This document shows positions 17,343-30,315 of a stretch of 40,840 nucleotides of DNA, one piece after another. The notes under the pieces were generated by a model that saw only the letters and a program-made list of their open reading frames with translations, was not told the origin of the DNA and searched no databases. Origin of the DNA: an uncultured Myxococcales bacterium (GTDB taxonomy: Bacteria > Myxococcota_A > Polyangia > Polyangiales > Houyiibacteriaceae); assembly GCA_937893795.1 (NCBI GenBank), contig CALCTH010000244.1:1-40840 (forward strand). Direction: 5' to 3'. Made by a program: the position numbers and the translations under genes. Numbering within the stretch: the stretch's first letter is position 1; the number at the start of each line of letters is the position of its first letter.

Positions 17343-17645
17343 TCAGCTCTCGTGCTTCTTCGCGCCGTCGCTGAAGGCCGCCTTCTGCGCGTCCGTGGCT
17401 TCGGTCTGGTACTTCGACCGCCACTCCTCGTAGGGCATCCCGTAGACGATCTCCCGGGCCGCGGCCTTGTCGAGCTCGTGCCCCTTCGCCTCGGCGGCTT
17501 CGCCGTACCAGCGCGAAAGGCAGTTTCGGCAGAAGCCAGCCAGATTCATCAGATCGATGTTCTGCACGTTCGTCCGCTCGCGGAGGTGCTCCACGAGGCG
17601 ACGGAAGGCCGCAGCTTCGATCTCGGTGCGCGTCGCGTCGTCCAT
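17343..17645 (-). CDS. DUF1244 domain protein
   Basis: The frame opens at 17687, but ATG 17645 begins the family-type N terminus (MDDATRTEIEAAAFRRLVEHL), giving 100 residues, the usual size. The hallmark NIDLMNLAGFCRNCLSRWY is complete, including the two Cys spaced three apart, followed by GYxEEW-like YGMPYEEWRSKYQ. DUF1244 proteins are small, helical and conserved in proteobacteria; their biochemical role is not established, though the Cys pair suggests metal or redox chemistry. The gene stands alone, separated from lon by the lon terminator. A possible weak hairpin (17313-17341) follows its stop. Confidence 0.93.
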   Translation of the reverse strand: MDDATRTEIEAAAFRRLVEHLRERTNVQNIDLMNLAGFCRNCLSRWYGEAAEAKGHELDKAAAREIVYGMPYEEWRSKYQTEATDAQKAAFSDGAKKHES

Positions 17646-17695
17646 AGGCGCCCTGTGTAGAGCCGGGCGCGCGCCTTTGCTCGTCACGGCGACGG

Positions 17696-17757
17696 AAAAA
17701 GGTCGCCCGACCGCCGGCGAGAGGGAGGGAGGGGGAGAGGAGCCGGCGGTCGGGCGA
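17696..17757 (-). terminator. Intrinsic terminator of lon with long pyrimidine loop
   Basis: The arms 17703-17718 and 17742-17757 are a perfect 16-base inverted repeat of very high GC content, with a 23-base loop. Read on the minus strand, the stem is followed by CC and then five T (17700-17696), so it fits a Rho-independent terminator placed 67 bases after the lon stop. On the plus strand the loop is almost pure purine with three G-runs (GGGAGGGAGGGGG), while the lon transcript would carry a C/U loop. The length and perfection of the stem make chance very unlikely. Confidence 0.85.
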
Positions 17758-17823
17758 TGGGAGGGTTCACAGAGGTAGATGCGCGAGGAGCCGATGCGTT
17801 AGCCCCTCATGCGCCGAAACCGC

Positions 17824-20208
<2,385 letters not shown>

Positions 20209-20213
20209 GAGGT

Positions 20214-20290
20214 CAAGCTAAATCGGCTACGGCGTCGGTCAACGGGGTCCATGAATTTGAAATTATTAATGAAAGTTCTGTCGCGAGGCA
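20214..20290 (-). promoter_or_regulatory. AT-rich promoter region of lon
   Basis: The 45 bases around 20250-20280 are strikingly AT-rich for this genome. Read on the minus strand they hold AATAAT (20267-20262), five of six to the -10 consensus. Nearer the start is TTGACC (20242-20237), followed after 16 bases by TAGCTT, which would give an almost leaderless message. A short perfect palindrome AATTTGAAATT sits at 20254-20264. No heat-shock sigma-32 spacing and no CIRCE element could be fitted. Which element is used cannot be decided from sequence. Confidence 0.35.
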
Positions 20291-20361
20291 GGTAACGAAT
20301 CGCCGCGCATCGCGTCTACGCGCGGGCGGAGAGACGTGCCCGGAGGGCGGTCCCGAGGCGC

Positions 20362-21237
20362 CTACGCGCTCTCGTGGAGCGAGGTGCCCAGGAGGCGTTC
20401 GGCGAGCGCCGGGAGCAGGTCGCCAGCGCGGGCGCGCACGAGGAGCTCTGCGTGGGGGTCCCCGCGGCTCTCCGAGAGGTTCACGATGGCGACGGGCTGG
20501 CCCCGCTTGGCGGCCCCGCGCACGAAGCGATAGCCGCTGAACACCGCGAGGCTCGAGCCCACGACGAGGAGCACGTCGGCGGCATCGACGAGGGCCCATG
20601 CGGCGTCGACGCGTGGCTTGGGGACACCTTCGCCGAAGAAGACGACGTCGGGCTTTAGAGGTCCGCCGCAGCGCTTGCAGTGCACGAGCTCGAAGCGTGC
20701 GACGTCGTCGACTTCGGCGTCACCGTCGGGGGCAGCTTCGGCCTTGCCGCGGAAGCTCTCGACCCAGCCTGGGTTTCGCCGCTCGAGCTCGTGCTGCAGC
20801 GCGACGCGGTCGGTCCGGGCGCCGCAGCTCAGGCAGACGACGTCGGCGAGCGCGCCGTGGAGCTCGACCACGTGGCGGCTGCCGCCCGCCTGGTGGAGCC
20901 GGTCGACGTTCTGCGTAACCACGCCCTCGATGACGCCGCCGCGTTCGAGGGCCGCGAGGGCTCGGTGTGCGTCGTTGGGCTGCTTGCCGTCGAACTTGCG
21001 CCAGCCGACCACCGCGCGCGCCCAGTAGCGTCGCCGCGCCGCCGGGTCGTCGATGAAGCGGCGGTATTGGATGGGATTCCGGGCGCGGCGCCGCGTCTCG
21101 GGGCCGCGATAGTCCGGGATGCCGGACTCGGTGCTGCAGCCGGCGCCCGTGAGCACGGCGACGCGCTTGGTGCGCAGCATCGCAGCGAGGTCGTCGAGCT
21201 CGCGCGTAGGGAGCGGTACGGCGGGAGCGAGGTCCAC
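20362..21237 (-). CDS. NAD-dependent protein deacylase (sirtuin, Sir2 family)
   Basis: The 291-residue protein contains all sirtuin landmarks. The NAD-binding Rossmann segment is LTGAGCSTESGIPDYRG; the TQNVDRLHQ motif and catalytic His in VVELHG follow; the zinc site is CLSC then CKRC about 55 residues later; and the closing segments are LKPDVVFFGE, VVGSSLAV and VNLS. The insert between the zinc Cys pairs is longer than in CobB-type enzymes and rich in charge. The GIPDYRGPETRRRARNP pattern is closest to class II (SIRT4-like) sirtuins. It would remove acyl groups from lysine using NAD. The gene stands alone behind lon on the same strand, 40 bases after the MOSC gene start, so co-transcription with MOSC is possible. 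Confidence 0.93.
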   Translation of the reverse strand: MDLAPAVPLPTRELDDLAAMLRTKRVAVLTGAGCSTESGIPDYRGPETRRRARNPIQYRRFIDDPAARRRYWARAVVGWRKFDGKQPNDAHRALAALERGGVIEGVVTQNVDRLHQAGGSRHVVELHGALADVVCLSCGARTDRVALQHELERRNPGWVESFRGKAEAAPDGDAEVDDVARFELVHCKRCGGPLKPDVVFFGEGVPKPRVDAAWALVDAADVLLVVGSSLAVFSGYRFVRGAAKRGQPVAIVNLSESRGDPHAELLVRARAGDLLPALAERLLGTSLHESA

Positions 21238-21276
21238 GGACCAGAGCGTAGGGCGGCGGGGCGTGGAGGCGAGGGG

Positions 21277-21795
21277 TCAGACGCCCCGTCGCGAGGTTGC
21301 GGCCTTCGCCGGTCCGAGGCTCTGCACCGGGTCGCCCACGCGTAGCGTCCCGCCCAGAGCCACACGGGCGACGATGCCGCCGTGGCCGCGCATCGCCGCG
21401 AAGCCTCCCTCGCCGAGCGCGGTCTCCATCTTCCCGCAGGGTGCGCAGGCGCCGGCGCCCTCGAGGACGACGTCGCCCACGCGAAATCGATGGGTCTTCA
21501 GCGCGAGGAGGTTGATGCCGCGCACGACGAGGTTCCGGCGGAGCTGCTCCGGCGCGACCTCGACGCCAGCCCAGGCCGCGAGGAGGGGGAGGTGCTCAGC
21601 CTGGATCAGCGAGACCTGGCGCTTGCCGGCGCCACCCTGCCGTCCGCGGTAGCGGTCGCCCACGAGGCCCTGCCCCGGCTCGGCGTTCGTGGAGGTCACG
21701 CGGGCCATGGGCGCGTCGCGCGCGGGGCGGAGAAGGATGAGCTCGAGGGCGCCCACGTGCGGGACGCGAGCGAGAAGCTCTTGGAGGGTAGGCAC
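21277..21795 (-). CDS. MOSC domain protein
   Basis: The 172-residue protein starts at GTG 21795. It matches the MOSC (molybdenum cofactor sulfurase C-terminal) family in its single-domain form: LRPARDAPM near residue 25, GLVGDRY, then RQVSLIQAEHL, LRRNLVVRGINLLAL, and the conserved Cys region GAGACAPCGKME with the presumed sulfur-carrying Cys. The C-terminal MRGHGGIVARVALGGTLRVGD is also typical. Such proteins are thought to move sulfur to molybdenum cofactors or to act as YiiM-like molybdoenzymes on N-hydroxylated compounds. No molybdoenzyme gene is in the window. It is preceded by a 103-base spacer that carries one copy of a dispersed repeat. Confidence 0.92.
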   Translation of the reverse strand: MPTLQELLARVPHVGALELILLRPARDAPMARVTSTNAEPGQGLVGDRYRGRQGGAGKRQVSLIQAEHLPLLAAWAGVEVAPEQLRRNLVVRGINLLALKTHRFRVGDVVLEGAGACAPCGKMETALGEGGFAAMRGHGGIVARVALGGTLRVGDPVQSLGPAKAATSRRGV

Positions 21796-21846
21796 GAGGG
21801 GGCTCTGCGGTACCCGGGCCGTGCGGGGCGTCGTGGCCGCCCGACC

Positions 21847-21898
21847 GGGATCACGTGGGTTTCGTGGGACGTTGGTTTCTTTGGTTCCGTCCGTCCCC
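21847..21898 (-). repeat. Dispersed 52-base repeat, copy A
   Basis: Read on the minus strand this segment begins directly after the methyltransferase stop codon with GGGGACGGACGGAACCAAAG. It matches copy B at 31161-31212: the first 29 bases agree at 25 positions and the following 23 at 15, without gaps. Both copies sit at the 3' end of a gene and point the same way relative to it. It is AT-richer than its surroundings. Function unknown; candidates are a 3'-end RNA element or a small interspersed repeat. Confidence 0.6.
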
Positions 21899-22963
21899 TC
21901 AGGCAGGGCGGGCGATGGCGAGCTGGAGGCCGCGGCCTGGGGCGTTCGCGCGGGCCAGCCAAGGGGAGGTCAGGACGAGGCCGGCGGCCCAGAAGGGGAA
22001 GAGGGCCCACGCCGGGTGGCGTCCGAAGCGGAACCCGACGCGGTCGATCAGCGAGAGCGCTACCAGCGTCCAGGGGAGCAGCGTGCCCGCGCGGCGATGG
22101 TGCGTGATCTCGAAGCCCGAGGACTCGAGCATCTGGCGGAGGGACTCGGGCTCGAAGAGCGAGGCGTGGCGCGGCGTGTGGTGGCCGGCCCAGCTGCCGC
22201 CGAAGCGCTTGGCCAAGCCCGACGATTCGTCGGGCACCTCGACCACCAGGACACCGTCCTTCGCCAGGTGCTCCCGCGCCCACGCGAGCGTCTCGCGCGG
22301 CGCCGGGTCGTGCTCCAGCGCGTGCCAGAGCGTGATCGCGGCGTAGGGCGCCTGCTCCTCCGCCAAGGGCGGGAGCTTTGGCAGCGCCGCTTCGGCGCAA
22401 CGAACGGCGGCGCCGGGCCCGGCGCTCCAGGGCGTGCCCGCGGGGTTCGCGGGAGCGAGGTGATCGAGGCCCAGGCCCGCGGCGCCCGTCGCCCCGTGGA
22501 GTCGGTCGAGAAAGGAGCCCCGGCCGCAGCCGAGGTCGAGCACCCGGTCACCGGGGCCGAGGTCGCGCGCCCGCCGCACGATCCGTACGCGGCGCGCGTC
22601 CACCCGCGACTCCGAGAACGCGACCACCGGCGCGAAGGGGCCCCAGAGCGCTGAGCCTCGGTGCAGCGGGTAGTCGGCGTCGTAGAGTCGGTCCTGGGCC
22701 TCCGGCCGGACCTGCTCGCGCAGATACGCCTGGCCGCAGTGGCAGCGCGCCGCCTCGAAGCTCTGGGCGTGCGGCAGAAGCTGCCCCGGGAGCTGCCAGG
22801 TCTCTCGAGGTCGGTCGTCGCCGCAGGCCGGACAGCGCGCGCTCGCGGTGGGGAGCAGCCGCGACGCGTCGACGTGCGCGCCGGGCTCGTGCGTCGCGCC
22901 CGTCCGCGGCGCCTCATCGCGGGTTGCGTCGGTGCGCGCCGCCTTCTCGAAGGTCGCTTCCAT
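21899..22963 (-). CDS. Class I SAM-dependent methyltransferase with N-terminal zinc-ribbon-like segment
   Basis: The 354-residue protein has a polar, low-complexity N terminus (about 1-40) and a Cys motif CPACGDD plus CHCGQAY (about 44-80) that could bind zinc. A Rossmann methyltransferase domain follows, with motif I VLDLGCGRGSFLDRL, an acidic strand GLGLDHL, and the post-motif LWHALEHDPAPRETLAWAREHLAKDGVLVVEVPD. This order (Cys ribbon, methyltransferase, H-HTPRHASLFEPESL) is common in the Methyltransf_23-type proteins that modify sugars or natural products. The C terminus has two hydrophobic stretches (TLVALSLIDRV, ALFPFWAAGLVLTS) that may dip into a membrane. Substrate unknown. The stop codon is followed at once by the dispersed repeat. 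Confidence 0.85.
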   Translation of the reverse strand: MEATFEKAARTDATRDEAPRTGATHEPGAHVDASRLLPTASARCPACGDDRPRETWQLPGQLLPHAQSFEAARCHCGQAYLREQVRPEAQDRLYDADYPLHRGSALWGPFAPVVAFSESRVDARRVRIVRRARDLGPGDRVLDLGCGRGSFLDRLHGATGAAGLGLDHLAPANPAGTPWSAGPGAAVRCAEAALPKLPPLAEEQAPYAAITLWHALEHDPAPRETLAWAREHLAKDGVLVVEVPDESSGLAKRFGGSWAGHHTPRHASLFEPESLRQMLESSGFEITHHRRAGTLLPWTLVALSLIDRVGFRFGRHPAWALFPFWAAGLVLTSPWLARANAPGRGLQLAIARPA

Positions 22964-23002
22964 GCCCTCGTGAACATGGGACGGAACTGCGGGAACGGAG
23001 AG

Positions 23003-23017
23003 TCCCCCATCGGGGGA
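23003..23017 (-). terminator. Hairpin after the hydroxylase gene
   Basis: TCCCCC (23003-23008), a three-base loop and GGGGGA (23012-23017) form a perfect six-base stem ten bases after the hydroxylase stop on the minus strand. The bases that follow on that strand are CTCTCCG, not a U-run, so it would be a weak or Rho-assisted terminator. It also lies in the leader of the methyltransferase gene. Confidence 0.35.
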
Positions 23018-23026
23018 TGTACGGGC

Positions 23027-23782
23027 CTACTCGGCGGCGAAGGGCAGGTCGGCGGTCTGGAGGAGCCCGCGCGCGTGCAGGTCGCGCGCGTGGCCGAACA
23101 TGGCGTCGCGGAGCTGTCCGAAGTCCTCGAGCACGTAGAGGATCGGCTGGAAGTGGTCGATCTCGAAGTCCGTCGCGAGGATGGCGTCGAGGTCGAAGGG
23201 GCGCCGATCGACCGCCGCGGAGCGAAGCGCGTGGCGCCCCTCGCCCGGGCTCGAGAGCAGCCCGGCGCCGTAGAGCTTCACGTCGCCGGCCTCACGCACG
23301 AGGCCGAACTCCACGGTAAACCAGAAGAGGCGGGCGAGGCCCTCGGAGGCCACATGGTCGTCCACCGCGAGCGCAGTCCGGCCGAAGGTCTGGAGAAAGT
23401 CCGCGAAGGCCGGGTCCGCGTGGCGCGGTACGTGACCGAAGACGTCGTGAATGATGTCCGGCTCCGGCAGGTACTCGATTTGCTCGGGCGGTCGCACGCT
23501 GATGGTGGTCGGAAAGCGGCGCTCGGCCAGGAAGGCGAAGAAGGAGCGCGGCGGCAGGTAGCCGGGCACGGCCACGCTGCGCCAGCCGGTCATGGGCTCG
23601 AGGTAGCCGTTGATCTCGTCGAGCACCGGCACCTTCGCGTTCCCCAGGCGGATGGTCTCCATGCCTCGGAGAAAGACGCTCGAGCCGTCCTCGCGAAGCT
23701 CCTCCATGCGACGGTCGAAGACGGAACGCCAGACGCGATGGTCCACCTCGCGGTACTTCGAGGCGTCCTGCGTGATGGTCAT
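23027..23782 (-). CDS. phhA: Phenylalanine 4-monooxygenase-like aromatic amino acid hydroxylase
   Basis: The catalytic domain of the tetrahydropterin-dependent aromatic hydroxylases is complete. The iron ligands are His112 and His117 in PDIIHDVFGHVP and Glu158 in WFTVEFGL (numbering from ATG 23782). Other marks are VPVLDEINGYLEPMTGW, VPGYLPPRSFF, the GAGLLSSPGEG loop and FEIDHFQP. Started at ATG 23782 it has 251 residues, slightly short of the 262-297 of studied bacterial enzymes; GTG 23893 in frame would give 288, so the start is uncertain. No ACT regulatory domain is present, as usual in bacteria. It would turn phenylalanine into tyrosine. No pterin carbinolamine dehydratase (phhB) gene is adjacent. 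It is divergent from the nitrate-reductase-associated-type gene. Confidence 0.92.
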   Translation of the reverse strand: MTITQDASKYREVDHRVWRSVFDRRMEELREDGSSVFLRGMETIRLGNAKVPVLDEINGYLEPMTGWRSVAVPGYLPPRSFFAFLAERRFPTTISVRPPEQIEYLPEPDIIHDVFGHVPRHADPAFADFLQTFGRTALAVDDHVASEGLARLFWFTVEFGLVREAGDVKLYGAGLLSSPGEGRHALRSAAVDRRPFDLDAILATDFEIDHFQPILYVLEDFGQLRDAMFGHARDLHARGLLQTADLPFAAE

Positions 23783-23927
23783 CTTGGCGAGTTGAAAGCT
23801 GCCGGCGGGGAGCGTCGCCTGGCGCTCACCCTCGGACAGAGCGTCTTGCGCTTCGTCGGAATCGATGACGTGGTGAAAGATCGAAGCGGACACCGCGGAG
23901 GCGTAGGGTCTTCCGACGCGACGCGTT

Positions 23928-24419
23928 ATGCGATCCGTCACGCGGCAATTGTTCGATGTGTTTGTAATCACGGGCCTTTTCGCCGCCGGTGGTTCGAACG
24001 AGGCAGATCCATCGAAATTGCGCGACCCTGGCCTCGAGCGTGACGTGATCTTCACTTTCGAGAGCGCCGAGGCGCACCGCCTCGAGCACCTCCCGCTGGC
24101 TGCCCGGCGCGCGCTGGACCGCGCCGGCTTGAAGCTGGGCCTCGCGGCATGGACCGCGCTGTCCCTTCGGATGCGTGAACGGCTCGTCACCCTCGGAGCT
24201 GAAGTGACCGTGGACGTGGACACCGTCCACGCGCTCCTCGCGGAGGCAGGGGCGGCCCCCATCGACCGAGCAGCGCCGCCGGCGCGGCCTGCGGGTGTGG
24301 ACGCGCACGAGTGGAAGGCGCTCACCCCGCTCGGCCGCTTCGCCGTCGCCCATCACGCACGGCGGGGCCGCGACGCCAAGGTCCGCCAAGCGCTCCGCGC
24401 GCTCCTCGGCCCACGCTGA
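23928..24419 (+). CDS. Nitrate reductase-associated protein family homologue
   Basis: The protein has 163 residues from ATG 23928. From residue 40 it matches the small family named nitrate reductase-associated protein: IFTFE, then RLEHLPLAARRALDRAGLKLGLAAWTAL, matching the family pattern FxFE, IPM-x-x-R-x-KLD-x-x-G-x-KL-x-x-x-W, and finally EWKALTPLGRFAVAHHAR, matching its conserved C-terminal block. The first 39 residues do not resemble the family and come from AT-richer DNA, so GTG 24045 just before the match may be the real start, leaving a 262-base divergent spacer with the hydroxylase. Despite the family name no nitrate reductase gene is in the window. Function unproven. Its stop is three bases from the stop of the convergent TfoX-like gene. 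Confidence 0.75.
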   Translation: MRSVTRQLFDVFVITGLFAAGGSNEADPSKLRDPGLERDVIFTFESAEAHRLEHLPLAARRALDRAGLKLGLAAWTALSLRMRERLVTLGAEVTVDVDTVHALLAEAGAAPIDRAAPPARPAGVDAHEWKALTPLGRFAVAHHARRGRDAKVRQALRALLGPR

Positions 24420-24422
24420 GGG

Positions 24423-24872
24423 CTAGCGCTTCGCGGTCTTCTTCGCGGTGGTCTTCTCGGGCTTCGCGGCGGCCTTCGTCTTCGCGGCCTTCTTCTTCGG
24501 CGTCGCCGGTTTCGCGTCCACGTAGGCGAAGCTCTTGCCGAAGAGAGGGGCGAGCGCCTGCGGGTCCGCGAGGAGCGCCGGAGGCACGGCCACGTACTCC
24601 TTCATGACGGCGCCGTAGGAGATCACGGGCTCGGTCTCATGCTCGGCCACGAAGGCCTCGCGATCGGGTCTGCCGAGGCGTAGGGCCAGCGTCCCGTCGG
24701 CCGCCATGAAGCTGAACATGTGCGTGTTGTGCGAGGTGTAGGCCGACTTCGCGCCCTTGCGCGTGACCTCCGGGTGGCCCCCGCCCGCGAGCGCATTGTA
24801 CGTCGCGATGAGCGCGTCGTAGCGGGCCAGCGCCTCGGGCGGCACGTCGGGGGGCGGCTTCTTCCTCGCCAT
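24423..24872 (-). CDS. TfoX N-terminal-like protein with histone H1-like basic tail
   Basis: ATG 24872 gives 149 residues; the frame is open further up inside metH but without sense. The core (about 12-120) resembles the TfoX/Sxy N-terminal domain: a helix with LARYDALIATYNAL, strands MFSFMAADGTLALRLGRPDREAFV, and the closing MKEYVAVPPALL followed by LFGKSFAYV. The last 27 residues are a run of Lys, Ala and Thr with KKTAK-type repeats, like histone H1 or HU tails of other high-GC bacteria, and suggest contact with nucleic acid. TfoX-family proteins are linked to competence regulation, but many single-domain members are uncharacterised. The gene follows metH on the same strand with 32 bases between, so it is probably in the metH operon. 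Confidence 0.75.
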   Translation of the reverse strand: MARKKPPPDVPPEALARYDALIATYNALAGGGHPEVTRKGAKSAYTSHNTHMFSFMAADGTLALRLGRPDREAFVAEHETEPVISYGAVMKEYVAVPPALLADPQALAPLFGKSFAYVDAKPATPKKKAAKTKAAAKPEKTTAKKTAKR

Positions 24873-24904
24873 TCGACGAGGGTACGCCGCTGCCCGCGCC
24901 GCGC

Positions 24905-28613
<3,709 letters not shown>

Positions 28614-28627
<14 letters not shown>

Positions 28628-29669
28628 CGCTCACTCCTGCGTCGTCCGATTCCGGCCGCTCGGCGACGGCGGTGATGACTTCGAAACCCGGGTTCTTCCG
28701 CTCCCGGGAGGTGATGCCCACGCTCGCCACGTTCAGGCCGGCGCCCTCGAGCACCCGCGCGAGGGCCTCGGGCGCGAAGCCCGCGTTCTGGTGCCCGTAG
28801 GCATCCGTGACCACTCCGTGTCCGTGAGCGGCGAGGGTGGTGACCACGAGCCGCCCGCCGCGCCGGAGCACCCGCGCCGCCTCCCCGAGCGCGCGCTCCG
28901 GCGCACGCGCGTAGCTGAGCACGTGAAAGAGGAGCACCGCGTCGAAGGCGGCGCCATCGAAGGGGAGGGCCTCCATCTCGCCCTGCACGAAGCGCACGTG
29001 GTCCGTGCCGGCGAGGCGAGCGCGCGCGGCGCCGAGCACCTTCTCGCTTCGGTCGAGGCCCACGTAGGAACGGCAGCGCGGCGCGAGCATGCGCGCCGAC
29101 CAGCCGTCACCGCAGCCCACGTCGAGCACGTCGCCGAGGCGCAGCAGCGCGCTGAGGCCATGCGCGTACGCCTCCCAGGTGCGCCCTGGCGAGTAATGGC
29201 GCTCCATCTCGCCCGCGATGGCCTCCGGCCAGGGAGCGTCCGCCGCGCGGGCGCGCAGCAGCGCCTCGCAGCGCACCTCGTCTTGCCGGAGGGTCGCGTC
29301 CTCGAGCTGAGCCCGGACGACGGCCCAGAGGCGCTCGGCGGGCGCCGGCATGCGCGCATGGGCGCGATAGCGGGTCGAGGGGCCGAGGCGACGATCGTGG
29401 AGAAGTCCCGCCTCCCGAAGGCGCTTGAGGTGCGTGGAGACCCGCGACTGCGCCAGACCCGTCACGGCCACCAGCTCCGCGACGCTGAGCTCGTGGCGCC
29501 CGAGCAGCGTCAGCAGCCGCACCCGCGTCGGGTCCGCGAAGAGCTGCAGCAGACCCACGGAGTCATGAAGGCTCGTGGTGTCCGCGGTGGAGCGCTCGGG
29601 CGTCGAGCGCTGGGCGTGGGGAGTGGCGCCGGGCATGCAGGAGGCTTGAGAGAGCGAGAGGGCTTTCAT
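28614..29669 (-). CDS. ArsR-family regulator fused to SAM-dependent methyltransferase domain (SahR-like)
   Basis: From ATG 29669 the product has 351 residues. The N-terminal winged helix (about 35-105) has [28 protein letters not shown], then [21 protein letters not shown], which is ArsR type. The metal-binding ELCVCDL motif of arsenic and zinc sensors is replaced by ELSVAEL, so metal sensing is unlikely. The methyltransferase domain (about 165-330) has motif [17 protein letters not shown] and [20 protein letters not shown]. This two-domain order, next to metH, matches the SahR regulators of the methionine cycle in Proteobacteria, which respond to S-adenosylhomocysteine; assignment here is by analogy. 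It overlaps metH by 14 bases. A palindrome touches the chosen start; ATG 29636 is an alternative that would leave it in the leader. Confidence 0.85.
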
Positions 29670-29692
29670 CCGCTCATACGGATGAGTGGATG
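29667..29692. promoter_or_regulatory. Palindromic operator at the start of the ArsR-methyltransferase/metH operon
   Basis: A 26-base inverted repeat pairs at 11 of 13 positions. The inner part is CTCAT-ACGG-ATGAG and the outer part CATCC...GGATG. It abuts or overlaps the start codon of the regulator gene and is set in DNA that is otherwise not palindromic. Its size and placement suit an ArsR-type dimer site that shuts off its own operon. Binding is inferred. Confidence 0.6.
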
Positions 29693-29802
29693 AATCCTGG
29701 CGCCGAAGGCTCCCTGGCGCAAGCGCGCCCCCCTCGCTTCCGCCGCGCGCGCGCCCGCCGAGGCCCGGCGTGGCGTGTAGAGTGCGCGGCGGAGACAGGG
29801 CC

Positions 29803-30315
29803 ATGAGCGACGAGACCGAGCTGGACGTCAGGGCCGCGGAGGGCGAAGGGGCCACCGCGCCTCAGCTGCCGCAGGAAGTGTTCCTCGCGCTGGCGGCGAT
29901 CGGCTGGGCCGACGGGGACCTAGACGCGGAGGAAGCCGACGCCATCGTCGCGGCGGCCCTCGACGCGGGCTACGCGCTGGAGGAGGTGGCGGCGCTCGAC
30001 GCGGCCACGCGGCAGAGGCCCCGGCTCGCGGAGCTGGACTTCCGGGCCCTCTCCGCCGCCGATCGCGCCTTCACCTTCAGCGTGGCCGTGTGGGTCTCCG
30101 CGCTCGACGGAGACCGGTCGCTCGCGGAGCGCGAGGTTCTCGAAGAGCTCGGCGCGGCTCTCGGCCTCGACGCGGAGGCGCAGGCCGCGGCGGATGCCCG
30201 CATCGTCGAGGTGGCGGCGCGCACCGGGGAGCATCGGCCGGGGCGCTTCGACCTGGCCGCGCTGCGTGAGCTCGTGGACGCGGACGACTGGCTCGCCGCG
30301 CTCGGTGAGTCGTGA
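29803..30315 (+). CDS. TerB-like acidic helical protein
   Basis: The 170-residue protein from ATG 29803 has GGAGA eight bases upstream and a possible -10 TAGAGT at 29778-29783. It is acidic and all-helical. The TerB-fold pattern is readable: AAIGWADGDLDAEEADAIVAAALDAGY, then VSALDGDRSLAEREVLEELGAALGLDAEA, which is two repeats of the D-G-x-x-x-x-E-E-x-x-x-L motif. TerB-like domains occur in tellurite-resistance operons and in many unrelated membrane-stress proteins; no other ter gene is nearby, so no resistance role is claimed. The stop overlaps the next gene start by four bases. Confidence 0.72.
   Translation: MSDETELDVRAAEGEGATAPQLPQEVFLALAAIGWADGDLDAEEADAIVAAALDAGYALEEVAALDAATRQRPRLAELDFRALSAADRAFTFSVAVWVSALDGDRSLAEREVLEELGAALGLDAEAQAAADARIVEVAARTGEHRPGRFDLAALRELVDADDWLAALGES

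Noticed and set aside
23940-24010. GGTTCGAA box considered as the T-loop of a tRNA
   Set aside because: No matching T-stem, anticodon stem or acceptor stem can be formed around it on either strand.
29803-30315. TerB-like gene considered as part of a tellurite-resistance system
   Set aside because: No terC, terD or terZ-like gene is nearby and the neighbours are metabolic; the TerB fold alone is too common.
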